DNA of 21,339 nt from a virus: positions 1-21,339 of IMG/VR virus record IMGVR_UViG_3300032294_002550. One strand, 5' to 3'. Below are positions 10,050-17,845 of this stretch, piece by piece. Under the pieces are notes generated by a model. It made no database searches. It was given only the letters and a program-made list of their open reading frames with translations, and had not been told where the DNA came from. How positions within the stretch are numbered: the first letter of the stretch is position 1; each line of letters starts with the position of its first letter. The position numbers and the translations under genes are program-made.

Positions 10050-10323
10050 CCTTGTTCACGATATAGCTAAATCCTTTAAACAAAGACGACATAGAGAATG
10101 TAACTATTATATGGCAGATACTTTACTTGCCTCCGCCGCCCTAGAATGGGCCGTAGAACGGCTAGAAGGCTATTTAGGCAAATGTTTGAACACATCTTAT
10201 GGGTATTGTGACACATGGTACTTAGAAAGTCATTCTCAGTGTAAGATCTTAATGGATATTCTGTACGAATTTACACAAGATGAAAAATATAATAAGACAT
10301 GGGGCAAAAGAGTAATTCAATAA
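10036..10323 (+). CDS. Hypothetical phage protein
   Basis: 95 residues starting MINSSLVHDIAKSFKQRRHR. The N-terminus is basic, followed by helical DTLLASAALEWAVERLEGYL and a C-terminal part with Cys at 50, 58 and 69 and many aromatic residues. It overlaps the previous gene by 14 bp in another frame and lacks a strong SD (AAAGATG), so a start at the internal MADTLL is a possible alternative. I do not recognise a family. Confidence 0.7.
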   Translation: MINSSLVHDIAKSFKQRRHRECNYYMADTLLASAALEWAVERLEGYLGKCLNTSYGYCDTWYLESHSQCKILMDILYEFTQDEKYNKTWGKRVIQ

Positions 10324-10361
10324 TTGGTTCTTCTACCGCCGACGCACTTTTTTCGCACTAT

Positions 10362-10391
10362 TTAACACTATAAAATAATTTAATGTATAAT
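10362..10391 (+). promoter_or_regulatory. Sigma70-like promoter for gene 10418
   Basis: TTAACA, 18-nt spacer, TATAAT, 26 nt before the ATG at 10418. The only gap in this part of the arm. Confidence 0.6.
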
Positions 10392-10417
10392 GAACGTCTA
10401 CCCTGAAAAGAGATAAA

Positions 10418-11479
10418 ATGGAAAACACCGAAGACAGAGTTGCAATGAATAAGAGAAATGTAAAGCCTAGAAATCTTTCTCATATTCACATTACAAAAGA
10501 TTCCGATAGAGACATGCTTCCATTTTCTTCTAAAAATATAAACTGGGGCGAATATGCAAGAGAGATTGCAAAAGTCAGGGTTGTCCCAAGCTACGAGCTA
10601 GGTTCTTCTGGTGACTATGAAAGTACATTTAATAAAAAGTATTACTTCGCAGGTAGAGAATCAGAATTTTATGAAGAAGATGAAGACATCACCTATGTAA
10701 TGAATAACTTTGGTCATCGTTCAGATGATTTTAAAAAAGAACATGACGGAAAGCACTTACTCTTTGCAGGATGCTCAGAGACATTTGGCTTTGGATCTAA
10801 CATAGAGCATAATTGGTCTAAACTTGTTTACAATAAAATTTCAGAAGAAGAAAAAGTTTCTGGGTTTTATAGATTGTCTTTTCCAGGTGGAAGCTGGCAG
10901 ATAATATTAAACAATGTTGTTGGGTATATAGAAAAGTTTGGTGCGCCAGATTCACTTTATATTCTTATGCCAAATCTTGAGAGACATGCAACATTTAATC
11001 CTAATGGATGTTACTACGAAGACAAATCCTATCCAGATACCGTTATGATTTTAACTCAACCAGAATTAAAAGAAAGAGACTGGTCCTGGTTTAATAATAA
11101 TCCAATTTTAACAGAAGAACAATTTTTTTCAAACTTAGCAAACTTTGGATTTGCTATGAGAATGTTTGAGCTTCTATGCAGGGACCTAAAAATTGATTTA
11201 AAGTGGAGCTGCTGGTCTCATTACTCAGACGAATTTATTCAGACTATACCGCATTTAAATAAATATATATCTATGTTTGATTTAGATGCCTTAGAGTATG
11301 CAAGACAAAACCCAAACCCTCATTTTAATTCAAATAGAAGCGATCATGTTAATTTGTATGTTCAAGAGCATTGGGCAAATACATTTATGGGATATAGTCA
11401 TGACTCAAGCAATTTATCTACCGAAGAGATTGAGTTCTTAAAAAAAGATCTAGGTGGTAAAGGCGACTATATTTACTAG
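10418..11479 (+). CDS. SGNH-hydrolase-like protein
   Basis: 353 residues. LLFAGCSETFGFGSN at 114-128 looks like SGNH block I with Ser120 as nucleophile (GCSET in place of GDSxT); FPGGSW at 155-160 could hold the oxyanion Gly, MPNLERH near 184-190 the Asn block, and RSDHVN near 307-312 the late Asp/His. A preceding NNFGHRSDDF is common in phage members. If active, it would cleave esters, for example O-acetyl groups on a surface glycan. SD AAAAGAGATAAA. The stop shares CTAG with the convergent oxygenase gene. Confidence 0.6.
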   Translation: MENTEDRVAMNKRNVKPRNLSHIHITKDSDRDMLPFSSKNINWGEYAREIAKVRVVPSYELGSSGDYESTFNKKYYFAGRESEFYEEDEDITYVMNNFGHRSDDFKKEHDGKHLLFAGCSETFGFGSNIEHNWSKLVYNKISEEEKVSGFYRLSFPGGSWQIILNNVVGYIEKFGAPDSLYILMPNLERHATFNPNGCYYEDKSYPDTVMILTQPELKERDWSWFNNNPILTEEQFFSNLANFGFAMRMFELLCRDLKIDLKWSCWSHYSDEFIQTIPHLNKYISMFDLDALEYARQNPNPHFNSNRSDHVNLYVQEHWANTFMGYSHDSSNLSTEEIEFLKKDLGGKGDYIY

Positions 11480-12135
11480 TCGTTTAAATTTGCCAATTCT
11501 TCAAAGTATTTTTTTCTATAATCTCTTCCCCAAAAAAAAGAAACTAGATTATATCTTTCTCCAGAAATAACTTCATTTACTTTATGGAATGCATCCATGT
11601 CTCCCTTAAAGAATATAAATGTTCCTGGCTTAGGCTTTAATTTTAAGTCATATTGAGGAAACTCAATTTCTCCTCCTTCGTATTCATTATTTAAATACAA
11701 GAGTGAAGAGTAGTCTGATTCAAACCCTATTTTTTCCATAACTTTAGGATTAGTTCCATATGGGTTAAACTCTCTCCCGCTATTTTCATAGTTATCATAG
11801 TGTTCGTTTAGAGCCGCTCCCTCTACCATTTTACTAAAAAAGAATGTTCTCATATCTAAGTCTTTTTTATATTGCTCAGACATGACTCTAGACATACTCC
11901 AGGAAATATTTGTTATTAGATCAGAACATATGTTTTTATACGGATCTATTTGATAAGGTGGAAAAGCGTTACCTGGACGAACATCCCATGCGTGATCTAT
12001 GCTTGTTGATGGTCCCCCATAAATTCCCTTATTAGGTGTTTCATTAAATGAATTAGAGTATGATCTAATTAAAAATTTGCAAGTGTCATTAGATATAAAA
12101 TTTTCAATAATATTTATAGTTCCAACAGTTTTCAT
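11476..12135 (-). CDS. 2-oxoglutarate/Fe(II)-dependent oxygenase, prolyl hydroxylase-like
   Basis: 219 residues, the usual size of a stand-alone P4H-like domain. Iron ligands His112 and Asp114 (EHYDNYE) and His184 (DAFHKV), plus Arg194 (SGERYNLVSF) for 2-oxoglutarate, are all in place; SSLLYLNNEYEGGEIEFPQY before the distal His is typical of the fold. It would hydroxylate a protein, sugar or base; the substrate cannot be told. The ATG follows the upstream TAA directly. It is the last gene of a leftward unit and lies among glycosyltransferase and adhesin genes. Confidence 0.85.
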   Translation of the reverse strand: MKTVGTINIIENFISNDTCKFLIRSYSNSFNETPNKGIYGGPSTSIDHAWDVRPGNAFPPYQIDPYKNICSDLITNISWSMSRVMSEQYKKDLDMRTFFFSKMVEGAALNEHYDNYENSGREFNPYGTNPKVMEKIGFESDYSSLLYLNNEYEGGEIEFPQYDLKLKPKPGTFIFFKGDMDAFHKVNEVISGERYNLVSFFWGRDYRKKYFEELANLND

Positions 12136-12282
12136 TTATTTTTTCTTTCTGTTTTTATTAAAAAAATTTTTAAATAAATTTTCTAGTTTGCATTCTATGC
12201 ATTTACATGAAGACATCGCCTGCTTTTCTTCAATTTGAAAATAAGGGCTTTTCATCACTTGGTGAAAATGATATCGTGGCAT
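12136..12282 (-). CDS. Small basic Cys-containing hypothetical protein
   Basis: 48 residues starting MPRYHFHQVMKSPYFQIEEK, with CKCIEC at 30-35 and a Lys/Asn/Phe-rich basic tail. A longer frame runs back through the terminator, but the ATG at 12282 sits 6 nt after a TATAAT, so a leaderless start is likely. It precedes the oxygenase gene with no gap. It may bind nucleic acid through the basic tail; this is inference. Confidence 0.6.
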   Translation of the reverse strand: MPRYHFHQVMKSPYFQIEEKQAMSSCKCIECKLENLFKNFFNKNRKKK

Positions 12283-12288
12283 AGTATA

Positions 12289-12294
12289 ATTATA
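12289..12294 (-). promoter_or_regulatory. -10 element of a leaderless promoter
   Basis: TATAAT 6 nt before the ATG at 12282, the same distance as at 9510/9522. No clear -35; the upstream DNA is the terminator hairpin. Confidence 0.5.
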
Positions 12295-12312
12295 CCACTT
12301 TAAATAATTAAA

Positions 12313-12346
12313 AAACCCCAATTGGAGGCGGATCCAATTGGGGTTT
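12313..12346 (-). terminator. Intrinsic terminator of the 12395-14685 operon
   Basis: Perfect 13-bp stem AAACCCCAATTGG / CCAATTGGGGTTT with an 8-nt loop, then TTTTTTAATTATTT on the leftward RNA. Two weaker hairpins lie between it and the stop at 12395 (GTATTAG/CTAATAC at 12363-12390, CCAC/GTGG at 12348-12359). Confidence 0.9.
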
Positions 12347-12394
12347 ACCACTTACGTGGCATGTATTAGGAGATTAAACTCAACTAATACAAGA

Positions 12395-12589
12395 TTATAC
12401 TTTTTCTACAATAACTTCTTTTTCAACAAGCAAGTCGTATACGTTTGAAAGTAAATATGTTAAAACCGATGTATTTGATTCAACCTGTTTTTCTATATCC
12501 ATTAAATCTACTCCACTTTGAACGCCAAGAGCTCTTGTATCATTATTCATTTTTTCCACCATAAGCATTACTGTTCTTATTTTATCCAT
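12395..12589 (-). CDS. Small hypothetical phage protein
   Basis: 64 residues starting MDKIRTVMLMVEKMNNDTRA, helical with amphipathic repeats (VESNTSVLTYLLSNVYDLLV). A start five codons earlier is in frame, but GAGGAGGAAAGTA precedes this ATG. It overlaps the end of the upstream gene by 8 bp. It may be a coiled-coil partner of that protein, whose sequence is also helical (YIMLHRIYDILTIIAN); function unknown. Confidence 0.75.
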   Translation of the reverse strand: MDKIRTVMLMVEKMNNDTRALGVQSGVDLMDIEKQVESNTSVLTYLLSNVYDLLVEKEVIVEKV

Positions 12590-12788
12590 TACTTTCCTCC
12601 TCATTAGTATATGCTGGTGCTGGTCCCAGCAAAAATCCTTCTTTGTGATATTCTACCATTTTATTTATTTCATCGCCACCAACCACACTATTAGCAATAA
12701 TAGTCAATATGTCGTATATTCTATGAAGCATTATGTAGTTAACCATAGGTAGGTTCTCTTCTATAGACTCCTGTGTTTCATTTTCCAT
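12582..12788 (-). CDS. Small hypothetical phage protein
   Basis: 68 residues starting MENETQESIEENLPMVNYIM, with helix LHRIYDILTIIANSVVGG and a polar C-terminus ending EEESNG. SD AGGAGATAAT. It is 12 nt from the stop of the GT61 gene and overlaps the next gene by 8 bp. Unrecognised. Confidence 0.75.
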   Translation of the reverse strand: MENETQESIEENLPMVNYIMLHRIYDILTIIANSVVGGDEINKMVEYHKEGFLLGPAPAYTNEEESNG

Positions 12789-12800
12789 ATTATCTCCTAT

Positions 12801-13919
12801 CTAGTTAAAAAAGCTTTTTAAAAATACACTTTTAGATTTATCTATTGACTCTATTATATCTGAAAAATTTGATTTTGAATAGATGTTTTTTACGTCTATT
12901 TCATATTTTGCATATAAAAAATCATACATGTGAAAATTTTGTAATTCATCAGTATGTATTGATAAAATTTGCGTTCCGCTATTGCAAAAAATTGTATTAA
13001 GTAATCCACTTCCAGCAAGGCTTATTATTTTTTCAGAAGAGGTTGTTATTGATATTTGATCTTCTATGCTATAATCTTCTAGGGATACTGATTCGTAACC
13101 AAACTTTTTAAAATAATTTTCAAGTGCATCATACCCATCAATAGACCTATCTGAGTATATACGTGGATTTCTAGATATATATATTTTTTTATTTGCTTCT
13201 ATACTTTTTATATGTTTAGCATAATGAAGTTTTAATATATTAAATCTATTTAAGTCCCAGATTAAAGCCGCACCAGATATCATTGGATAAAAAGGAACTA
13301 AGCCATCAATGTTAAGAGAAACATCATGGTTAAAGTCAATTTGAGGAATGTGTCTCGTATACCCTTCATCACTGTCAGCTGTAAAAAACAAAGAATACGT
13401 AAAGTCAGAGCTAAAATCTTGATTTTTTTCTGCAATAACACACTCAAATTTAATATTATTTGAATTAAAAAAATTTTTTAAGTATTTAAAGTTTAAAGAT
13501 TCTTTATAGCCATCATTATTTTCCATACCTAAAAATATTTTTTTATCTGATAAGGCTTCAGCATTTGTAGCAATTAAAACAACTTTAAAATCAGGATCAT
13601 TTTTAGATATTGTTATTAAAGTTGGAAAAATTTCTATTAAATCGTGAAAGTACCTTTTAATAAATGGAATAAATAAAACATTTCCACTGTAATGATTTTT
13701 AGATTTTTTATTAAATTCGCTAATGTATGGAGTTAGAAGCCAAGATCTGTATGGATTATTGCTTTCTGAGTGCAGCCTAATAAAGGGATTCTTGGATTTT
13801 AAAATAACAGCAGCTTCGCCACATTCGTAAGCAGATACAAAATTATTATGACTTAAAATATTTTTTATGATGTTTTCTTTTTTCACAAGATCTACATTTT
13901 TAATTTTTTTAATTATCAT
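12801..13919 (-). CDS. GT61 (DUF563) family glycosyltransferase
   Basis: 372 residues. The C-terminal half carries the DUF563/GT61 signature in order: KKIYISRNPRIYSDRS near 244-259, YESVSLEDYSIEDQISI near 275-291 and ISLAGSGLLNTIFCNSG near 299-315. The family transfers sugars onto glycans or proteins with a nucleotide-sugar donor; donor and acceptor are unknown. It is cytosolic, with a basic N-terminus but no clear signal peptide. The start is the ATG at 13919; a TTG at 13937 is a weaker option. The gene is visibly more AT-rich than its neighbours, hinting at separate acquisition. Confidence 0.85.
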   Translation of the reverse strand: MIIKKIKNVDLVKKENIIKNILSHNNFVSAYECGEAAVILKSKNPFIRLHSESNNPYRSWLLTPYISEFNKKSKNHYSGNVLFIPFIKRYFHDLIEIFPTLITISKNDPDFKVVLIATNAEALSDKKIFLGMENNDGYKESLNFKYLKNFFNSNNIKFECVIAEKNQDFSSDFTYSLFFTADSDEGYTRHIPQIDFNHDVSLNIDGLVPFYPMISGAALIWDLNRFNILKLHYAKHIKSIEANKKIYISRNPRIYSDRSIDGYDALENYFKKFGYESVSLEDYSIEDQISITTSSEKIISLAGSGLLNTIFCNSGTQILSIHTDELQNFHMYDFLYAKYEIDVKNIYSKSNFSDIIESIDKSKSVFLKSFFN

Positions 13920-14124
13920 TATTATTAACTTTTTCAACTATATTGTTATATAAATAGATCCCAATATTTTTTTTATAGGAACAAGAAATACAATATAAAA
14001 AAATTTTTTCATCTTCATATTGATTACAGAAAAGAAGACCTTGATCTAGTGGGCATTCCAATCTAGGTACAAGGCCTTCTTCAGAAAGTGCTATGTATTT
14101 AGATACATATTGTATCTTATGCAT
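13909..14124 (-). CDS. Small zinc-ribbon-like hypothetical phage protein
   Basis: 71 residues starting MHKIQYVSKYIALSEEGLVP, then RLECPLDQGLLFCNQ and FLYCISCSYKKN, with four Cys (24, 33, 45, 48) that can form a zinc site. The SD TAGGAGAAA precedes the ATG, and the gene overlaps the start of the GT61 gene by 11 bp. The lysin ends 6 nt upstream, so it sits between lysin and glycosyltransferase in one operon. Function unknown. Confidence 0.75.
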   Translation of the reverse strand: MHKIQYVSKYIALSEEGLVPRLECPLDQGLLFCNQYEDEKIFLYCISCSYKKNIGIYLYNNIVEKVNNNDN

Positions 14125-14130
14125 TTTCTC

Positions 14131-14685
14131 CTACTTCTGTGTAGTTGGGAATTTTAAGTAAAACTCCTTTGCTCTTGGGGTTAGTCCCTTCCAAGCCGAC
14201 CAATTTAAACCGCCATTAGTCATGTAATACGTTATCTCTGCATTTATTACTGGATCAAATAATAGTACATTTGATCTCAGGTCAAATTTTTCTTTACGAG
14301 CAACACCAAGGTTTCCCAACATGTTGATCTGAAAAATTCCATAGGAACTGTCTCCAGTATTCCTGTTGCCATTATATGCTAGTGGGCGTCCATTGGACTC
14401 CGTCTTTGCAATGGCCCAAGCCGTTCTAAGGGCTTTTCCTTCAAAACCTACTGCTGCCAGTAGTTCTTTCAATTGATAGTCTGAAAGCTTTTCCGAAGGC
14501 TTGTAAACAGTATTGCTGTACTTTTCTAAGGTTTCTTTCTTAAGTTGTACTTCTGTCTTTGGTATTTCTATCTTCAAAGCTTGAGCGGGTACCACAGTAT
14601 TGTTTGTAAATAGAAATAATGTTATCATTACTATTACAGTCGTACTATGAGCAAAATCGCTCAGCTTTTGTTTTATATTCTCCAT
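14131..14685 (-). CDS. Secreted lytic transglycosylase-like lysin
   Basis: 184 residues. A signal peptide or anchor (MENIKQKL, then hydrophobic TVIVMITLFLFTNNTVV, AQA cleavage near 36) precedes a lysozyme-like SLT domain: WAIAKTESNGRP with catalytic Glu96, then SSYGIFQINMLGNLG, the SYGIFQIN motif of goose-type/SLT enzymes. It would cut the glycan strands of peptidoglycan. Two ATGs lie at 14691 and 14685; GGAGG is 2 nt from the first but 8 nt from the second, so I use the second. Export by the host Sec route means it may not need the holin for release. Confidence 0.85.
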   Translation of the reverse strand: MENIKQKLSDFAHSTTVIVMITLFLFTNNTVVPAQALKIEIPKTEVQLKKETLEKYSNTVYKPSEKLSDYQLKELLAAVGFEGKALRTAWAIAKTESNGRPLAYNGNRNTGDSSYGIFQINMLGNLGVARKEKFDLRSNVLLFDPVINAEITYYMTNGGLNWSAWKGLTPRAKEFYLKFPTTQK

Positions 14686-14720
14686 TGGCATTTCCTCCTT
14701 TAGAGAGATAACGAACTATA

Positions 14721-14750
14721 ATAATAACATCTACTAGCAAGTAGTGTCAA
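14721..14750 (-). promoter_or_regulatory. Sigma70-like promoter of the lysin operon with operator
   Basis: TTGACA (14750-14745), 18 nt, TATTAT (14726-14721). The spacer contains the palindrome CTACT-AGCA-AGTAG (14731-14744), a likely operator, similar to 7341-7354. Confidence 0.65.
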
Positions 14751-14772
14751 GCCAGTCAACTAGGAAGGTTTT

Positions 14773-15777
14773 ATGCAAATATCGTTTTCAACGCCAACTA
14801 TTAATATGAAAAATAATAATGGCTATGGCTATGCTGGATTAAACATAGTTGAATCTTTAAATAGTTTAGGACATGAAGTTCCTTTTCAAAGCCCAAAAGC
14901 CCCAGTACAGTTAAATTTTTCTCAGCCAGATCATTTTAAAATGCATAGAAATCAATATCAAATATCTTATACTCCATGGGAGTCTACTGTAATTCCGTCT
15001 ATATGGAAACCAAATTTAGAACTTGTAGATGAAATATGGACAACATCAGACTGGTGTGCAAATGTATTTGAATCAAATGGGTATTCGGATATTAAAGTTT
15101 TTGCACATGGAGTTTCATCTGCATGGTTTCCAAAAAGAAGAAATGGTGATGGAGTAATTAAATTTTTACATATTGGAGAACCAGCACCAAGAAAAGCAGG
15201 ACAAATGGTTCTAGATGTATTTTTATCTTTATTTGCAGATAACCCAAATTATTCATTAACCATAAAGGCTTATGGCGTTAATACCACTAGAGTTTACAAT
15301 AACTATATAGATAAGAACATCATTGGGTTACCGCAAAATATATATCAAAATGTTAATGTTATAACAGAGAATCTCGATGAAGAAGATTTAGTAAAGTTAT
15401 ATCATGATCATGATGTTTTAGTTTATCCAAGTTATGGAGAAGGGTTTGGCTTTATACCACTTCAAGCTTTAGCTACTGGAATGCCAACGATATGCACAGC
15501 TGCTTGGGCGCACTACAAAAAATATCTTGGCCCATTAAAATTAAAATCTCAACTTATAGACTCACCCTGGCAGTTCCCCCATGAAGGCAAAGTTTTTGAG
15601 CCAAACCGTCAACATCTGGTGGAGCTTATGAGAGAAGTTTCAATTAACTTTAATGCATACTCTGGATATTATTATTCTCAGGCAACCAAAATTCATGAAG
15701 AGTATAACTGGATTCAGTTAACTAATAATGCATTTTCAGATATATTTAAAAAGTTTTCTAATCCCTTCCCTCAGTAA
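14773..15777 (+). CDS. GT4-type glycosyltransferase
   Basis: 334 residues. The C-terminal Rossmann half contains YPSYGEGFGFIPLQALATG at 218-236, the donor-site motif of GT4 enzymes; the usual EX7E has Gln231 as its second acid position. FLHIGEPAPRKAGQMVL near 131-147 is the typical start of that half. The N-terminal half (STPTINMKNNNGYGYAGLNI) is the acceptor domain. A retaining GT-B transferase using a nucleotide sugar; target unknown. SD AGGAAGG. It diverges from the lysin gene with 87 bp between. Confidence 0.85.
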   Translation: MQISFSTPTINMKNNNGYGYAGLNIVESLNSLGHEVPFQSPKAPVQLNFSQPDHFKMHRNQYQISYTPWESTVIPSIWKPNLELVDEIWTTSDWCANVFESNGYSDIKVFAHGVSSAWFPKRRNGDGVIKFLHIGEPAPRKAGQMVLDVFLSLFADNPNYSLTIKAYGVNTTRVYNNYIDKNIIGLPQNIYQNVNVITENLDEEDLVKLYHDHDVLVYPSYGEGFGFIPLQALATGMPTICTAAWAHYKKYLGPLKLKSQLIDSPWQFPHEGKVFEPNRQHLVELMREVSINFNAYSGYYYSQATKIHEEYNWIQLTNNAFSDIFKKFSNPFPQ

Positions 15778-15847
15778 ATAAAGTTTGATACACTTAGGGA
15801 CTAATTAAAATTTAACAACCGCAAGGCGGAGAAAAGGTGACTCATAA

Positions 15848-17779
15848 ATGTCAAGAACTATTGAAAACCCATATGAAAACTTCATTGCATTATCTCGTTA
15901 TGCAAGATGGCTAAAAGAAGAAAATCGTCGTGAAACATGGGGCGAGACAGTAGATAGATATTTTGACTTTATGTTAAATCATTTATCAAAAATGAATTAT
16001 GTTCCAGAAGACAAACTAGTCAACGAATTAAAGCAAGCAGTATATGATAGAAATGTTATGCCTTCTATGAGATCTGTAATGACTGCAGGTGCCGCTCTAG
16101 ATCGTGACCATGTTGCAGGTTATAATTGCTCGTTTGTTCCAGTGGATAACCCAAGATCTTTTGATGAAACAATGTACATTTTAATGTGTGGAACAGGGGT
16201 AGGGTTTTCTGTTGAATACAAATATGTCAATAAACTTCCGTCAGTTCCAGAAAAATTAGAAAAGTCAACTACAGTTATTATAGTAGAAGATTCAAAGCAA
16301 GGCTGGGCAAAAGCATATCGTGAATTACTAGCACTCCTATGGTCAGGTCAGATTCCAGCAATTGATGTAAGCAAACTTCGTCCAGCTGGTGCAAGGCTTA
16401 TGACTATGGGCGGAAGATCATCTGGACCTCAGCCTTTGATAAATCTTTTTGATTTTACTATTGCAAAGTTTAAGTCTGCAGCAGGCCGTCAATTTAAGCC
16501 AATAGAGGCTCATGACATAATGTGTAAGATTGGCGAGATAGTCGTTGTCGGTGGAGTGCGTAGATCTGCAATGATATCTCTTTCAAACATTAATGACATT
16601 GAGATGGCTCAAGCAAAATCAGGAAACTGGTGGGAAAACAATTCTCAACGTGCACTTTCAAACAACTCTGTTGCATATTCTCGCAAACCAGAGATGGAGC
16701 AATTTATTGCAGAATGGAAGTCTTTATATGATTCAAAATCTGGAGAGCGTGGAATTTACAACGTCGCAGCGGCTCAAAAGCAAGCTGCTAAATTTGGTCG
16801 CAGAGATCCAGAAGTACACTATGGCACAAATCCATGTTCAGAAATTATTTTACGTCCTTATCAGTTTTGTAATCTTTCAGAAGTCGTATTACGTGAAAAA
16901 GATACAAAGAAAGATATTGAAAGAAAAGTAGAGCTAGCAACAGTACTTGGAACATGGCAATCAACTCTTACAGATTTTAAATATCTACGTAAAATATGGA
17001 AAGATAATACAGAAGAGGAAAGATTATTAGGAGTTTCCTTAACTGGACAATTCGGACATAAGTTTATGTCTGGAAAACAAGATCTAGTTTCACTAGAAGC
17101 TTTCTTAATGTCATTAAGAGAAAAAGCAAGAGAAACAAACAAAGACATTGCTGCAAAAATTGGTATACCAGAGTCCGCAGCAATTACTTGTGTAAAGCCT
17201 TCAGGTACTGTTTCTCAGCTAGTTGGCGTTTCTTCAGGAATGCATGCCTGGCATTCAGATTATTATATTCGTACAGTTCGTGGCGATAAAAAAGATCCGC
17301 TCTCAACTTTTTTAAAAGAGGTTGGGATTCCAGTTGAAGATGATGTTATGAAGCCAAACGATACACATGTATTTTCATTTCCAGTTAAAGCCCCAGAAGG
17401 CGCTATTACAAGAAATGATTTAACTGCGATAGAGCACCTAAATACATGGCTTGTATACCAGCGTGCCTGGTGTGAGCATAAACCATCAATTACAGTTTCA
17501 GTAAAAGAAGAAGAATGGATGGAAGTCGGCGCTTGGGTATATAAGCATTTTGATGAAGTATCTGGAATCTCATTCTTGCCTCATTCAGATCATTCGTATA
17601 AACAAGCCCCATATCAAGAAGTAACTAAAGAGCAATACCTGGACCTTGTTTCCAAGATGCCTAAAAATATTCGATGGGAAGATTTATCTTTTTATGAAAC
17701 AGAAGACGGCACAAGCGGAACCCAAACCCTAGCATGCACATCTGATGGCAATTGTGAGATTGTAGATATATCAGCATAG
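15848..17779 (+). CDS. nrdJ: Adenosylcobalamin-dependent (class II) ribonucleotide reductase
   Basis: 643 residues, compact compared with the Lactobacillus enzyme (739). It reduces ribonucleotides to deoxyribonucleotides using a B12-derived radical. Visible landmarks: Cys94 (AGYNCSFVP) and Cys341 (QFCNLSEV) as the redox pair; NPCSEI at 328-333 with Cys330 as radical site, Asn328 and Glu332; KPSGTVSQLVG in the barrel; C-terminal Cys630 and Cys636 (ACTSDGNC) as the relay pair. SD GAAAAGGTG. A CCGC-AAG-GCGG hairpin is in the 70-nt leader; no cobalamin riboswitch is visible. It lets the phage make dNTPs without oxygen or a small subunit. Confidence 0.95.
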   Translation: MSRTIENPYENFIALSRYARWLKEENRRETWGETVDRYFDFMLNHLSKMNYVPEDKLVNELKQAVYDRNVMPSMRSVMTAGAALDRDHVAGYNCSFVPVDNPRSFDETMYILMCGTGVGFSVEYKYVNKLPSVPEKLEKSTTVIIVEDSKQGWAKAYRELLALLWSGQIPAIDVSKLRPAGARLMTMGGRSSGPQPLINLFDFTIAKFKSAAGRQFKPIEAHDIMCKIGEIVVVGGVRRSAMISLSNINDIEMAQAKSGNWWENNSQRALSNNSVAYSRKPEMEQFIAEWKSLYDSKSGERGIYNVAAAQKQAAKFGRRDPEVHYGTNPCSEIILRPYQFCNLSEVVLREKDTKKDIERKVELATVLGTWQSTLTDFKYLRKIWKDNTEEERLLGVSLTGQFGHKFMSGKQDLVSLEAFLMSLREKARETNKDIAAKIGIPESAAITCVKPSGTVSQLVGVSSGMHAWHSDYYIRTVRGDKKDPLSTFLKEVGIPVEDDVMKPNDTHVFSFPVKAPEGAITRNDLTAIEHLNTWLVYQRAWCEHKPSITVSVKEEEWMEVGAWVYKHFDEVSGISFLPHSDHSYKQAPYQEVTKEQYLDLVSKMPKNIRWEDLSFYETEDGTSGTQTLACTSDGNCEIVDISA

Positions 17780-17795
17780 TGGTAGAATAATAAGA

Positions 17796-17829
17796 TTGGG
17801 GAAACCCAAAATTCTGGGCACACCGCCCA
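17796..17829 (+). other. Two hairpins between nrdJ and holin
   Basis: TTGGG-GAAA-CCCAA (17796-17809, GNRA loop) and TGGGC-ACACC-GCCCA (17815-17829). They precede the holin SD and may set its expression or stabilise mRNA ends. No U-tract. Confidence 0.5.
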
Positions 17830-17845
17830 AAATGGAGATGATAAA

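Noticed and set aside
9883-10092. Leftward frame opposite the rightward microprotein
   Set aside because: Antisense to two genes and without a promoter or SD.
14717-14722. Rightward TATAAT for the GT4 gene
   Set aside because: No -35 at a suitable distance; it overlaps the leftward promoter.
15785-15847. Cobalamin riboswitch ahead of nrdJ
   Set aside because: The leader is only about 70 nt with one small hairpin, too short for a B12 riboswitch.
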